Below are positions 1 to 7,561 of a stretch of DNA of 20,818 nt, piece after piece. Origin of the DNA: CAYQTO01 sp964420455. Lineage in GTDB: Bacteria; Sumerlaeota; Sumerlaeia; SLMS01. Within the stretch, counting starts at the first letter, position 1. Each line of letters starts with the position of its first letter. The stretch spans positions 1 to 20,818 of the forward strand of contig CAYQTO010000052.1 of assembly GCA_964420455.1 (NCBI GenBank), read 5' to 3'. The notes under the pieces were generated by a model. That model did not search any database. It worked only from the letters and a program-made list of their open reading frames with translations, and was not told the DNA's origin. The translations under genes were made by a program, and so were the position numbers.

Positions 1-153
1 CGGCGTGTCGTCCTTCGGATAGAAGAACAGCACCACGTTCTTGCCCTTGTAGTCGGAGAGCTTGTGGGTCTTGCCGTCCTGGTCGGGGAGGGAGAAGGCG
101 GGGGCCTTCTTGCCGATCATTTCGGAGGGGATTTGTTCGGTTTTCTTGGCCAT
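1..153 (-). CDS. bcp: Thioredoxin-dependent peroxiredoxin (Bcp/PrxQ type), 5' part only
   Basis: The first 51 codons of a peroxiredoxin run off the left edge of the window. Peroxiredoxins of this type reduce peroxides in the cytoplasm with a peroxidatic Cys that is recycled by thioredoxin. The visible part reads MAKKTEQIPSEMIGKKAPAF and continues through SLPDQDGKTHKLSDYKGKNVV and LFFYPKDDTP. It has the family order of a G-x-x-AP-x-F-x-LPDQDG strand, a LSDYKGK turn and the FFYPKDxTP loop. In the family this loop continues directly into G-C, the peroxidatic cysteine, so the window ends two residues before the catalytic Cys. The ATG has an AAGGAG upstream at a fairly long spacing of about 11 nt. 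The gene is divergent from the DUF1569 gene at 269. Whether the resolving Cys is present cannot be seen. Confidence 0.88.
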   Translation of the reverse strand, partial: MAKKTEQIPSEMIGKKAPAFSLPDQDGKTHKLSDYKGKNVVLFFYPKDDTP

Positions 154-268
154 GGGTCGGTTTGCTCCTTGTGGATGGTGGGAAATCGGATAGCGATTAA
201 CGCGCCTCGGGCAGGATGTGGGGGTGCCTGCTGCACGGGGCCAGAAAATCACGATTCCCGCGAGTTCC

Positions 269-733
269 ATGTTCAACCGCTTTCCGCTCGATCGCCAGAC
301 AGCTCCCGTTTTCGAGAGGCGAATCAGTCGACTTCGCCCCGACACAGCCGCCCGATTCGGGTCCCTCACCCCACACCGGATGATCGTCCATCTGGACATC
401 GCCTTTCAGGTCAGCCTTGGTTCCGTCCCGTGCGAGGACATCAGCACCCTGTTTCTGAGGACGCCGGTGATTCGCTGGATGATCATCAACGTCCTGCCGC
501 TACCGAAGGGGGTGATGAAGGCTCCTGCCGCTATGACACCCGAGCCGGTGGCTGGATTCGAGGATAGTCGGCGCGCGCTGCTGGACCAGTTGAGGGTCTT
601 CGTTGAGGCGGCGGAGGCTGAGCCTGACCGGCGCACGCTGGATCCGTGGCTCGGCATGATCACGCTGCGGGACTGGAGCAAGATCCACGCGGTACACCTC
701 GATCATCATCTGGGACAGTTTGGGGTAGGCTGA
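269..733 (+). CDS. DUF1569 / DinB-superfamily protein
   Basis: The product is 154 aa and resembles DUF1569 proteins of the DinB/YfiT four-helix-bundle superfamily. These are putative metal-dependent enzymes of unknown substrate. The N-terminal helix carries RISRLRPDTAARFGSLTPHR (residues 18-37), followed by MIVHLDIAFQ with His36 and His41. The middle has the family-like stretch PVIRWMIINVLPLPKGVMKA (66-85). The C-terminus ends in HAVHLDHHLGQFGVG, where clustered His residues (140, 143, 146, 147) would complete a metal site. An earlier in-frame ATG at 218 would add 17 residues of low-complexity N-terminus; the ATG at 269 fits the expected family start better, although neither has a clear Shine-Dalgarno. 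The gene stands alone, divergent from the peroxiredoxin gene. The family assignment is by motif recognition, and no biochemical role is inferred. Confidence 0.8.
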   Translation: MFNRFPLDRQTAPVFERRISRLRPDTAARFGSLTPHRMIVHLDIAFQVSLGSVPCEDISTLFLRTPVIRWMIINVLPLPKGVMKAPAAMTPEPVAGFEDSRRALLDQLRVFVEAAEAEPDRRTLDPWLGMITLRDWSKIHAVHLDHHLGQFGVG

Positions 734-1356
734 ACCGCCCGAGCGATTCCGTCCCTGTCAGGATGAACCAGCAGGAGCAGAGCGTGGGGGCCGACGGCGA
801 TGTGACTTGTGCAGCTTCCCCCCGAAATCGAAACAGACGTTTGGGAGGAAGTCGTCGATTGTCTTGAACCCGAGGAGGTCACGGTAAAGGACAATGGTTA
901 TGTCGTAGGCGTGCGGTGGAGATTTCGGGGGGATCTTGAGGGCGGGGTGGACTCTGGGGCGGGATTCAGAATCGCCCATGGAGCACCCCGGTGGCTGCGG
1001 GTGGCGAATGTCGAAGGCTCTCCGCGTCCTTGGCTACAGATCGCCCATCGCTGGCATGTCGATTTCCTTCATGCAGCTATCGCTGAAAAAGTTTGGGGAG
1101 CCGTTGATGACGGCCAGAAGGCCTCTTCTCGGGACGGAATGCCAACCCTGCGCCAAAAGTATCGAAGCGGCTCGCACCTTTTCGCACGGTCGAACGTACG
1201 TTTTCGTTCGTTGCGGTTCGGAATTGGCGGCAAGGTCCGAGATTTTTCGAAGGTTACCACAGTTTCTGAATGGCCTCTGCATTGCCAAGGCCTCGGACTC
1301 ATGATGTCCGGCATGGATCCATGGGCATCACGAATCCAGAAAAGGAATGCCCTGAC
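734..1356. other. Long stretch without a convincing gene
   Basis: About 620 nt lie between the DUF1569 gene and the secreted propeller protein. Open frames exist on both strands (for example 809-1360 on plus, beginning MQLPPEIETDVWEEVVDCLE, and 758-979 on minus), but neither has a recognisable family, a good ribosome binding site or clearly better codon bias than the other. The part from roughly 1060 to 1300 looks less GC-rich than the neighbouring genes. A 10-bp palindrome AACGTACGTT (1193-1202) lies inside an arm pair CGAACG/CGTTCG (1191-1196 and 1205-1210). The tract may hold a decayed gene, the 5' regulatory region of the downstream gene, or both. Confidence 0.4.
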
Positions 1357-3333
1357 GTGAAGTATTGCTATGGTTTCAGTGTACTGTTCGTTTCCCAAGT
1401 CTCCCTCGCAGCGGCTCAGGATTACTCCGCGCTAGCCAACGCGGCAATGACTCCCGAAGAAAATTTTTCCCCCGTTCTTTTCGTGGATGGCGGGGGGAGG
1501 ATCCAGAACAAAACAGGCGAGGTGGGGTGGGTGGGTTGCTCGACCGACGATCCATGGTATCACCCGTATGTCGACATTTTTCGAGGAGCGGATGGTGGCT
1601 GGGACATCTATCATACCGTAGACCCATCGATGGCGATGCCGGGCAAGGGGGAGATCGATGCGCACGTGGGCAGCCCGGATCCAAACATCCCGTTCCCTCT
1701 GGAAGACACTCCCGGTGATCTCTTCGTGCTTGGTGATCATCGCACGCCCTACTACGCGGGAAAGGTCAATGCTTCCGACCCCGAGGAGGATTTCGCATAT
1801 ATTCATCGCTTCCAGGTCGGGGAATCACTCATCAGGCTTCATGGGCTTCCGGAAGATTATGTCGTTGCTGAAGCCACGAATCAGGAAAACGGAATTCCAG
1901 GAACCGCAATTTTTCTTGTGGCCCACGGAACGGATGACATGATTGCTTTCGTCGAGGGTGTCGACCCAGATGACCTCGATCTGTCAGGCGCACACTTTGT
2001 CTATGCGACCACCCCTTTTCCGACACCCACCACGACCGGTCTCAGCCAACTTGTTAGCGGAGGGATCAACGTCTTTGGCCGCCTGGCGATGAGTCCCTCG
2101 GGAGAGATCTACCAGACGTTTCTGAGCAGCGGTGCCCCGCTCGCCGGCGAGGAGGGGTCAGGCTCGTTTATTCTTGTCAAATGGGATAGCGAGGGTAACC
2201 GCCGGTGGATCAGGCGTCACGGGGTACCCGTTGACGAGGAGAACTTCGGCGAGATGCCGTTCAATATTGTCGCTACCGATGGATTCGTCTACATCGTGGG
2301 GCATACCAAGGGCGCTCTCGGTGGTCCTCCTCCGGTCCAGGGCGAGAACAATTCCTCGATCGGTGTGGTAATGAAGTTTGATTCGGACGGCAACCTGCTT
2401 CAGGTTCGTCGCTTCATTCCAGACGGAGAGAACGGAAATGTGTGGTCGGTTGCGGTCGACGATAACGAGGAGTATCTCTACGTTTGCGGTGGAACCTCTG
2501 ACAACGGCCTCAACCTTCCGCACTCCTCGCCATTCATAGCCAAGCTTCGTCAGGACGATCTTTCCGTTGTGGAACAAACCGTCATCGTCAGCGGAACTTC
2601 AGTGCATCCCAACGGTCCATACTACTCCCAGGTCTCCAATGAGGCCATCGCCCGCATGGCTTTTCACAGGGAGGCAGACGGCACGCCCTATATCTACGTT
2701 GGCGGGTATGCATCCCAAGGCAACTTTCTGGGCGGCGAACCCGGACTGACCGACTCGTGGATTATGAAGTTGGATACCGATCTTAACCCTGTCTGGCATG
2801 ATAGTTTTGCCGGAAATCCAAGTAACCAGTATCCATGGGACATCGCCACCGATAACGAGAGCAACGTCTATATTCTCGGCCAAACCTTTGCCGCGATGGA
2901 TGGGGAACCCAGCCACGGGTTCGGCGATGGCTACATTCGAAAGTACAACAGCAATGGGATACTCCAATGGGTCCGGCTGGTCGGCACTCATGAATCCGAT
3001 GACCTCCATGCAATGCATGTGACGGGCGACGAAATCTTCCTGGTTGGCGCTACGCGGGGAAGTATGGATGGGACGGCCAACCGGGGGTGGACGGATTCAT
3101 TTGTCCTCCGCTTGGACAAGATGGGAATCACGACGGGAAGCTATCAGTTCGGAACCGAACAGATCGACTACCCGAGAGACATTATTCTGGGCGACGACAT
3201 GCTCTATGTTGGAGGCATCACGGAGGGGTCTCTGGTTCAGCCGTCCAGCGGGGGAGTGGATGTGTTTATCGCAACGATCCCATCGAGCCTGCTGGATGGA
3301 GGCAGCTCAACCGACAGGTGGCTCCTTTATTGA
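1357..3333 (+). CDS. Secreted SBBP-type beta-propeller repeat protein
   Basis: The product is about 658 aa and predicted to be exported. Translation from GTG at 1357 gives MKYCYGFSVLFVSQVSLAAA followed by QDY, a plausible signal peptide with an AAA-Q cleavage site. AAAGGAA lies about 9 nt upstream, which is why this start is preferred over the in-frame ATG at 1321 or the longer frame from 1270. The mature protein begins with an acidic region of about 200 residues. After that come recurring units of the type K-[WFY]-[DN]-S-x-G followed by an aromatic strand: KWDSEGNRRWIRRHG near residue 275, KFDSDGNLLQVRRF near 339, KLDTDLNPVWHDSF near 471, KYNSNGILQWVRLVGT near 529 and RLDKMGITTGSYQFGT near 585. 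Between them sit strands such as NVYILGQTF and MLYVGGITEG. This pattern is typical of SBBP/PQQ-like propeller blades. The protein ends DRWLLY with no obvious sorting domain. The role is unknown; surface display or ligand binding is inference only. Confidence 0.8.
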   Translation: MKYCYGFSVLFVSQVSLAAAQDYSALANAAMTPEENFSPVLFVDGGGRIQNKTGEVGWVGCSTDDPWYHPYVDIFRGADGGWDIYHTVDPSMAMPGKGEIDAHVGSPDPNIPFPLEDTPGDLFVLGDHRTPYYAGKVNASDPEEDFAYIHRFQVGESLIRLHGLPEDYVVAEATNQENGIPGTAIFLVAHGTDDMIAFVEGVDPDDLDLSGAHFVYATTPFPTPTTTGLSQLVSGGINVFGRLAMSPSGEIYQTFLSSGAPLAGEEGSGSFILVKWDSEGNRRWIRRHGVPVDEENFGEMPFNIVATDGFVYIVGHTKGALGGPPPVQGENNSSIGVVMKFDSDGNLLQVRRFIPDGENGNVWSVAVDDNEEYLYVCGGTSDNGLNLPHSSPFIAKLRQDDLSVVEQTVIVSGTSVHPNGPYYSQVSNEAIARMAFHREADGTPYIYVGGYASQGNFLGGEPGLTDSWIMKLDTDLNPVWHDSFAGNPSNQYPWDIATDNESNVYILGQTFAAMDGEPSHGFGDGYIRKYNSNGILQWVRLVGTHESDDLHAMHVTGDEIFLVGATRGSMDGTANRGWTDSFVLRLDKMGITTGSYQFGTEQIDYPRDIILGDDMLYVGGITEGSLVQPSSGGVDVFIATIPSSLLDGGSSTDRWLLY

Positions 3334-3353
3334 AGCGCCAAAAGGAGTTCGAT

Positions 3354-3380
3354 CATGCAGCTGGGCCCAGCCCCTGCATG
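3354..3380. repeat. Nested inverted repeat after the propeller gene
   Basis: CATGCAG (3354-3360) and CTGCATG (3374-3380) are perfect inverted arms. They enclose a second perfect palindrome, CTGGGCCCAG (3361-3370). The element begins 21 nt after the stop codon of the propeller gene. No T-tract follows on either strand, so it is not a classic intrinsic terminator. A second small perfect hairpin, CCTTCT/AGAAGG, lies at 3452-3468. The rest of the 249-nt space up to 3583 shows no convincing gene. Confidence 0.5.
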
Positions 3381-3582
3381 AGCCCAGTCCTGGAAGCCTG
3401 CGCCCCGACGGCCCTGGTTCGCGGCACTGTATTTCTGCACAAGGGCAGGGGCCTTCTTGCCGAGAAGGTCGAAATCGGTGGGGGCTGGTGCCTCTGGGAT
3501 GGGCGGCTTTCTCCCGGTCCTCTGATGAATGTGTGCGCGTTCTCCTTTGGGCTGGGACCGCCACGGGTGGCCGGGCCTGTGT

Positions 3583-4500
3583 TCAGAGGCGCTCGGTTTC
3601 CTGGCTGATGGGCTGGGGCGGGCGCGTCTGTACGCTCAGGGCGGTCACCGTCAGGAGAATAACGGCCATGCCAACCAGCTGGGGCCCGCGGAGGTTTTCT
3701 CCAAGCCAGATGACCCCGAACATCGAGGCGGTGACCGGCTCGACCATGGCCACGATCGAGGCCACCGCCGGAGCCGTGTGGTTCAACCCGATGATGTAGA
3801 AGACGAAGGACAACCCCGCGCCAAAGAGTCCAAGGGCCACGAACAGGGGCCAGCTGGGGGTGCTTAGCACCGCGAGCATTTGCCCGCCGTCGCCCGCGAA
3901 CGCGAGAACAGCGGCAAGCACAACGAAGGCGATCGAGAGAATGGCCTGGGGGGTGCCGTGGGCCACGGCGTACTTGAAGCCAAAGATGAAGACGGCGTAG
4001 GAAAGTCCCGCAAGAAGACCGGCGCCCACCCCCACCGGTGTCACCGCATTGGCTCCCGCATCGTATATCTCCGTCAGCAGTACGACGCCGGCCATGACCG
4101 CGCCCATGGCCAACCATTTCGCCATGGTTGGAGGTTCGAGCTTTAGCGCGAAGGAGACGAGATAGACGAACACCGGTGCGCAGTACATCAGCGTTGCGGC
4201 AACGGCGACGCTCCCGTGCGAGATGCTGACGAAATAGAATGCGAAGTTGCCCGCGACGCCCAGCCCGGCGATCGCGGACCAAAACCAAAGCCGGCCATTG
4301 GCCAGGCCGTTGCCCGTTGGATACAACGCCAGCCAGACCAACACACACAGCAGGCCGATCGCCCCCCGGTAGAACGAGACAACAAAGGCGTCCCAACCAT
4401 CGCCCATGAGGATGCCACCCACCCCGCCCGACAAGCCCCAGAACAGCGCCGCCAGGGCGACGAATGCGGCACCGGTTCCTGCCGATTGGCCTTCTCTCAT
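3583..4500 (-). CDS. EamA/DMT-superfamily transporter
   Basis: The product is a 305-aa inner-membrane protein with about ten hydrophobic segments, the usual length and layout of drug/metabolite transporters made of two EamA repeats. The first repeat opens with AAFVALAALFWGLSGGVGGI and the charged SFYRG turn. It ends near MAKWLAMGAVMAGVVLLTEI. The second starts at GVGAGLLAGLSYAVFIFGFK and contains the characteristic EPVTASMFGVIWLGENL segment near the C-terminus, followed by VGMAVILLTVTALS. The ATG at 4500 is chosen because it directly precedes MREGQSAGTG and the first membrane helix and has GGAG five nt upstream. A longer frame from 4572 only adds a basic, non-hydrophobic tail. The substrate cannot be told from sequence; members export amino acids, metabolites or drugs. 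It is transcribed in the same direction as the methyltransferase gene upstream, across a 117-nt gap. Confidence 0.9.
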   Translation of the reverse strand: MREGQSAGTGAAFVALAALFWGLSGGVGGILMGDGWDAFVVSFYRGAIGLLCVLVWLALYPTGNGLANGRLWFWSAIAGLGVAGNFAFYFVSISHGSVAVAATLMYCAPVFVYLVSFALKLEPPTMAKWLAMGAVMAGVVLLTEIYDAGANAVTPVGVGAGLLAGLSYAVFIFGFKYAVAHGTPQAILSIAFVVLAAVLAFAGDGGQMLAVLSTPSWPLFVALGLFGAGLSFVFYIIGLNHTAPAVASIVAMVEPVTASMFGVIWLGENLRGPQLVGMAVILLTVTALSVQTRPPQPISQETERL

Positions 4501-4617
4501 GAACGCTCCGTTTCTCCGCTTTCGGGCGGAGCCTCCAAAGGGACCACGCCCCGCCACCATGACGCGACACAAGAATGGCGCCGTGCGCCGGATCGGTGGG
4601 GATGCCGGGAGACGCGG

Positions 4618-5223
4618 TCAGCCGGACGGCTTCCGGGCGATGAGATACAGGTGAAGCTCCGGGTGCTGGTCGAACTCCAGATGCCGACAGACACACCCGC
4701 ATTCGGCGAGCACCTCGAGCGTCCGTGGAATCCCGAGCGTGCTGTAACGAAGCTCCGGACCCATGGTCGCGTCCCGCTTCTCCTGGGGATGATCAAGTCC
4801 CCCGGTCGTAAAGATGCAGACTCCGCCCGGCGCCAGCCCACCGAGTAGTTTGCGGAGCACGGGCTCGTTCTCCTCCAGGGGTAAATGCCAGATGCTGTCC
4901 CAGGCGGTGATCAAGTGGTAAGCGGTTGGCAGCTCCCACTGGCGAATGTCCGCCTGGTGGAAGGTGATCTGCGGGTGACGCTGGCGGGCCAATTCAATCA
5001 TACGTCGGGAAAGATCGACGCCCTCCACCTGGTATCCGTGGTTGAGCAGCAGATCGATGAATCGCCCGGTGGAGCCGCACCCGACATCGAGGGCCCGGCC
5101 ACCCTTTGGCGCGAAGGCGAGGGCCCTCTCGTGCTGGGCAATGCCATTCCTGCGATCGAAGGACGCGTCGGACCAATGGTCGGCGATCTGATCATAGGCC
5201 CGGCCAACGTCGATCGGGTCCAT
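4618..5223 (-). CDS. Class I SAM-dependent methyltransferase
   Basis: The product is a 201-aa Rossmann-fold methyltransferase. Motif I is ALDVGCGSTGR (residues 44-54), the acidic end of beta-2 is VEGVD (66-70), motif II is FHQADIRQWELP near residue 88, and ITAWDSIWHLPL is the post-II helix region. GGLAPGGVCIFTTGG is the usual strand-5 turn. The N-terminus DVGRAYDQIADHWSD is the common Methyltransf_11/25 opening helix. The substrate is not identifiable. The start ATG at 5223 overlaps the stop codon of the 58-aa gene upstream as TGATG, so the two are probably translationally coupled; a TTG one codon earlier is less likely. It is the third member of a tightly packed unit with the nucleotidyltransferase-like gene and the small acidic protein. 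Confidence 0.9.
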   Translation of the reverse strand: MDPIDVGRAYDQIADHWSDASFDRRNGIAQHERALAFAPKGGRALDVGCGSTGRFIDLLLNHGYQVEGVDLSRRMIELARQRHPQITFHQADIRQWELPTAYHLITAWDSIWHLPLEENEPVLRKLLGGLAPGGVCIFTTGGLDHPQEKRDATMGPELRYSTLGIPRTLEVLAECGCVCRHLEFDQHPELHLYLIARKPSG

Positions 5224-5399
5224 CAATGGGGTTCCTCGATGAGGACGAAGCAGCCGTGGGAGTAAGTGTACCTGTCGAGGTCGTTGGTGGCCTGGGCCTG
5301 CTCGAGCCAGAGGTTCCAGTAGGCGATCAGTTCCTCGTCGGTCATGTTGCGGAGGTCGAGGTCTTCCTCGCTGAGGAATTCGTCGCGCATTTCACTCAT
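5223..5399 (-). CDS. Small acidic protein of unknown function (58 aa)
   Basis: This short gene reads MSEMRDEFLSEEDLDLRNMT, continues with DEELIAYWNLWLEQAQATND and ends LDRYTYSHGCFVLIEEPH. I do not recognise a named family. It is rich in Asp and Glu, especially over residues 1-25, has a likely amphipathic helix around TDEELIAYWNLWLEQAQ and a short C-terminal hydrophobic strand. The start at 5399 overlaps the end of the upstream nucleotidyltransferase-like gene by 8 nt (ATGAGTGA), and the stop overlaps the methyltransferase start (TGATG). Both ends are therefore arranged for translational coupling. A second ATG at 5390 would remove three residues. The tight packing and protein-like composition argue that it is real. 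An acidic partner or antitoxin-like role for the upstream protein is possible but is inference. Confidence 0.72.
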   Translation of the reverse strand: MSEMRDEFLSEEDLDLRNMTDEELIAYWNLWLEQAQATNDLDRYTYSHGCFVLIEEPH

Positions 5400-6192
5400 C
5401 GGCGTTTTTCTCGAGGGTTTCGGGGAGGAGACCGGTGGCGGACTGAACGACGATTTTGTGCGCCTCGCGGAGGGGCCGGCCACTGATCTCCCGCGCGAGA
5501 TCGGCCCAGCGGGCCTGCCATGGCCGGGCGGCTTCGATCCGCCGTTGGAGGCGGCGTTCGTTGCGGCGGATCAAGTCCCGTCGTTCTTCATCGAGCGCAC
5601 GGCCGAGTGCTTCCTCGCCATCGGTGACATGCTGGAGCACGGGCCTCCGGGCGCTCAGCTCGGCAACGAGGCGGGGGTGTTTCTCGACAAGTGCCCGGAT
5701 GTCGCGGGGGCTTCGGGAATAAAGCAGCGCCTCCCTCGGGTCGGTCATTAGGCGGCTCAGCTCGCCGATGACAACATAGTCCTTTTCCCGGTTGGTCTTT
5801 TTCATTTCCGCGAGCGGAGCGGCATCGAGGAACGGGGGGCGGCGACCTTCCTGGTCCTTCCAGATCTCTTCCAACTGGCCGGGGCCTATCCGTGGTGGCC
5901 GGGTGAAGAAGTCACAACGCACTCGAAACTGGTCACGAAATTCAAAATGAGCGCTCCAGCCTCCGGCCATCCACCGAATGTCCAATGGCGCGCCAAAACG
6001 ATAGGAGGCCCCTTTGGTTTCAAGAACCTTCAGCACGTGCTCAAGCGCTTCGGGCTCCTCGCGGAGGATCCAATCGCCGTCCTTGCTCATGATCGCCAGC
6101 TTGTGCAGGACGACCGCCTGACCGCTGCAGATGATGGCCCGCAATCGGCCTTCATTGAACTCATCGGTCAGGGTGAGGTAGGGGTTGTTCAT
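5392..6192 (-). CDS. Nucleotidyltransferase-like protein (AbiEii/MNT-type fold suspected)
   Basis: The product is 266 aa. Residues 20-41 read IICSGQAVVLHKLAIMSKDG followed by DW. This resembles the G-G-[ST]-A-L...S-x-D-x-D opening of AbiEii-like nucleotidyltransferases, with Asp38 and Asp40 as candidate metal ligands. A third acidic residue follows in RVRCDFFTRPPR (Asp94). Residues 131-147 (KKTNREKDYVVIGELSR) resemble the K-x-x-R-x-K-D segment that closes many such domains. The C-terminal third (about 190-266) is helical and strongly basic, with RRDLIRRNERRLQRRIEAAR. The ATG at 6192 begins MNNPYLTLTDEFNEGRLRAI. The longer frame to 6426 is Arg/Ser/Pro-rich and overlaps the amidase gene, so it was not used. 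The gene lies 22 nt after the amidase stop and overlaps the 58-aa gene downstream. The nucleotidyltransferase call is moderate confidence; the substrate is unknown. Confidence 0.68.
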   Translation of the reverse strand: MNNPYLTLTDEFNEGRLRAIICSGQAVVLHKLAIMSKDGDWILREEPEALEHVLKVLETKGASYRFGAPLDIRWMAGGWSAHFEFRDQFRVRCDFFTRPPRIGPGQLEEIWKDQEGRRPPFLDAAPLAEMKKTNREKDYVVIGELSRLMTDPREALLYSRSPRDIRALVEKHPRLVAELSARRPVLQHVTDGEEALGRALDEERRDLIRRNERRLQRRIEAARPWQARWADLAREISGRPLREAHKIVVQSATGLLPETLEKNADE

Positions 6193-6214
6193 CGAAGGTC
6201 GGCGCTCCGCCTGT

Positions 6215-6916
6215 TCACTCGCAGGCGAGGGGCGCGTAGTCCGGCGTCCGGACGCGGTCCCACTGAAAGAGAGGGCCCGGGTCCGTCTTGCGGTCGGGAG
6301 CAATTTCATCGTGGCCCACCACGTACTTGATGCCGTGCTCGTCACAGAGGCGGGCGATGAGCCGGTTGAGCGAGGTGTACTGCTCCTCCGTATAGGCATC
6401 GGACTGGGTCTTGACGGTCGGATCATCGTTCGGGTGCGAGGACATGAGCTCGATACCGACGGAGAAGTCGTTCACCCCCTCGCGACCGTCGTTGGGCATG
6501 GTGCTCCGGCCGGCGTGCCACGCGCGATCGTTGTCCGCCACCAGCCGCACAATCGTTCCGTCGCGGGCGATGATGTAGTGGGCCGAGACGTTGTAGGCCT
6601 CGAAGATCGTCTTCACCAGTCGCCAGTCGTACTTGTGTTCGTTGATGGTATCCGGCGTGAGCTCGAGCGACTCCGCGTAGGCGCGGCCCTCTTCGCTCAG
6701 GAGTTCCTGAAAGGAGGGATCGAACCAATAGATGGCGCTCGCGTAATGAACGACGACCGTGTCGATCTCCCGCGCTGTCTCGCGCGCTGTATAGCAGTCC
6801 CCGTCGATCGGGCTTTCGACAATCACGAGCCCCATCGGCTCCTCCTCTCCGGCCGTGCCGTAGGATTGGATGGCGAAGATCATCGCGAAGGCGAGGATGA
6901 GGGAGATGCGTCTCAT
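6215..6916 (-). CDS. Secreted N-acetylmuramoyl-L-alanine amidase (Amidase_2)
   Basis: The product is 233 aa. It has an N-terminal signal peptide, MRRISLILAFAMIFAIQSYG, followed by TAGEEE. The zinc amidase domain shows the family ligands: His57 in VVVHYAS, His202 in VVGHDEIAPDRKTDPGP and Asp212 in the same motif, with Lys210 placed as in AmpD/AmiD. The middle contains VSAHYIIARDGTIVRLV and AWHAGRST, typical of the substrate groove, and SVGIELM with Glu156. Such enzymes cleave the bond between MurNAc and the stem-peptide L-Ala; the signal peptide places this one outside the cytoplasm, more like AmiD than cytoplasmic AmpD. There is no visible lipobox. An insertion of about 35 residues between the first His and the AHYII strand lengthens the domain. 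The ATG at 6916 has GGAG seven nt upstream. It heads a same-direction run into the nucleotidyltransferase trio. Confidence 0.93.
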   Translation of the reverse strand: MRRISLILAFAMIFAIQSYGTAGEEEPMGLVIVESPIDGDCYTARETAREIDTVVVHYASAIYWFDPSFQELLSEEGRAYAESLELTPDTINEHKYDWRLVKTIFEAYNVSAHYIIARDGTIVRLVADNDRAWHAGRSTMPNDGREGVNDFSVGIELMSSHPNDDPTVKTQSDAYTEEQYTSLNRLIARLCDEHGIKYVVGHDEIAPDRKTDPGPLFQWDRVRTPDYAPLACE

Positions 6917-6988
6917 GGAGGGACTCCGGAAGAGGGATGATTGCACTAGGGCATCATGCAGTGGGGTGAAGGCGTCAAGCCGGGGCGG

Positions 6989-7492
6989 CTAGCGCAGCCA
7001 AGCCCGGTAGCCCCCATGGCGCCGCGCCATGTCGCGATAGAGCCACACCATGCGGTCGAGGAACCACATCTTGAACGCGTAGACGAAGACGAGCCCCACC
7101 AGCGTTGGCCAGAATTCGAGCTTCCACAACCCCCAAATGAGGAAGGGCGCGCCGAGAGCCGCCAGACCGCTGAGCATCGTGGCGGCAAAAGCGTGGTGAT
7201 TCGGGATGGGGATCCGATGACGGTTGAGCCAGACCCGTTCGCCCATCACCGCCATGGAGGACCAGCGACGGGTCGTCCGAGGCGGAGGGAAGGCCCGCGG
7301 ATTCACGAACACCCAGACCACGAGCACCGCGACAAGGACCCACGCCCACGGGCCGATCCATACCCTGCTCCAGACGGCGAGCACGATCACCGGCAAGGTC
7401 CACACACGCGTCCAGGCACTCCACGGATTCGCGTGCCGTTCCCACGTGCGGTCATCCATCGCCATCGACTTCGCCATCAGTTGATCGAGCAT
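6989..7492 (-). CDS. DUF6653-family membrane protein
   Basis: The product is 167 aa. The region MDDRTWERHANPWSAWTRVW near the N-terminus and the NPRAFPPPRTTRRWSSMAVM segment in the middle match what I recall of DUF6653 proteins, which are small uncharacterised membrane proteins. Hydrophobic stretches are visible at LPVIVLAVWSRVWIG, AWVLVAVLVVWVFV, FAATMLSGLAALGAPFLIW and FWPTLVGLVFVYAFKMW, suggesting four membrane segments. The C-terminus is a basic amphipathic tail, DRMVWLYRDMARRHGGYRAW. Two adjacent ATGs (7495 and 7492) are possible; the second lies at better spacing (7 nt) from GGAGG. The function is unknown. It lies downstream of the TIGR01777 gene on the same strand across a gap of about 70 nt and may be co-transcribed with it. 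Confidence 0.82.
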   Translation of the reverse strand: MLDQLMAKSMAMDDRTWERHANPWSAWTRVWTLPVIVLAVWSRVWIGPWAWVLVAVLVVWVFVNPRAFPPPRTTRRWSSMAVMGERVWLNRHRIPIPNHHAFAATMLSGLAALGAPFLIWGLWKLEFWPTLVGLVFVYAFKMWFLDRMVWLYRDMARRHGGYRAWLR

Positions 7493-7561
7493 CATGACCC
7501 CTCCGCGGTGGGCCTGCCTCAACGCGGCCCGTTGGCGCCAGCCGCTGTCAATGCTGCTCGA

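Noticed and set aside
3334..3582. Possible small protein on the minus strand (TDFDLLGKKAPALVQKYSAA)
   Set aside because: The frame has reasonable codon bias but no start codon and no known family; it may be a remnant, but cannot be supported.
4501..4540. Short inverted repeats (CTCCG/CGGAG) before the EamA start
   Set aside because: The stems are only five bp and could arise by chance in GC-rich sequence; no known riboswitch pattern was recognised.
3353..4702. Minus-strand open frame of 449 codons over the EamA gene
   Set aside because: It is the shifted frame of the transporter gene, Arg/Gly/Pro-rich with no membrane helices, while the overlapping frame has clear EamA motifs.
5392..6426. 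Long N-terminal extension of the nucleotidyltransferase-like protein
   Set aside because: The extra 78 residues are Arg/Ser/Pro-rich and overlap the 3' end of the amidase gene; ATG at 6192 fits better.
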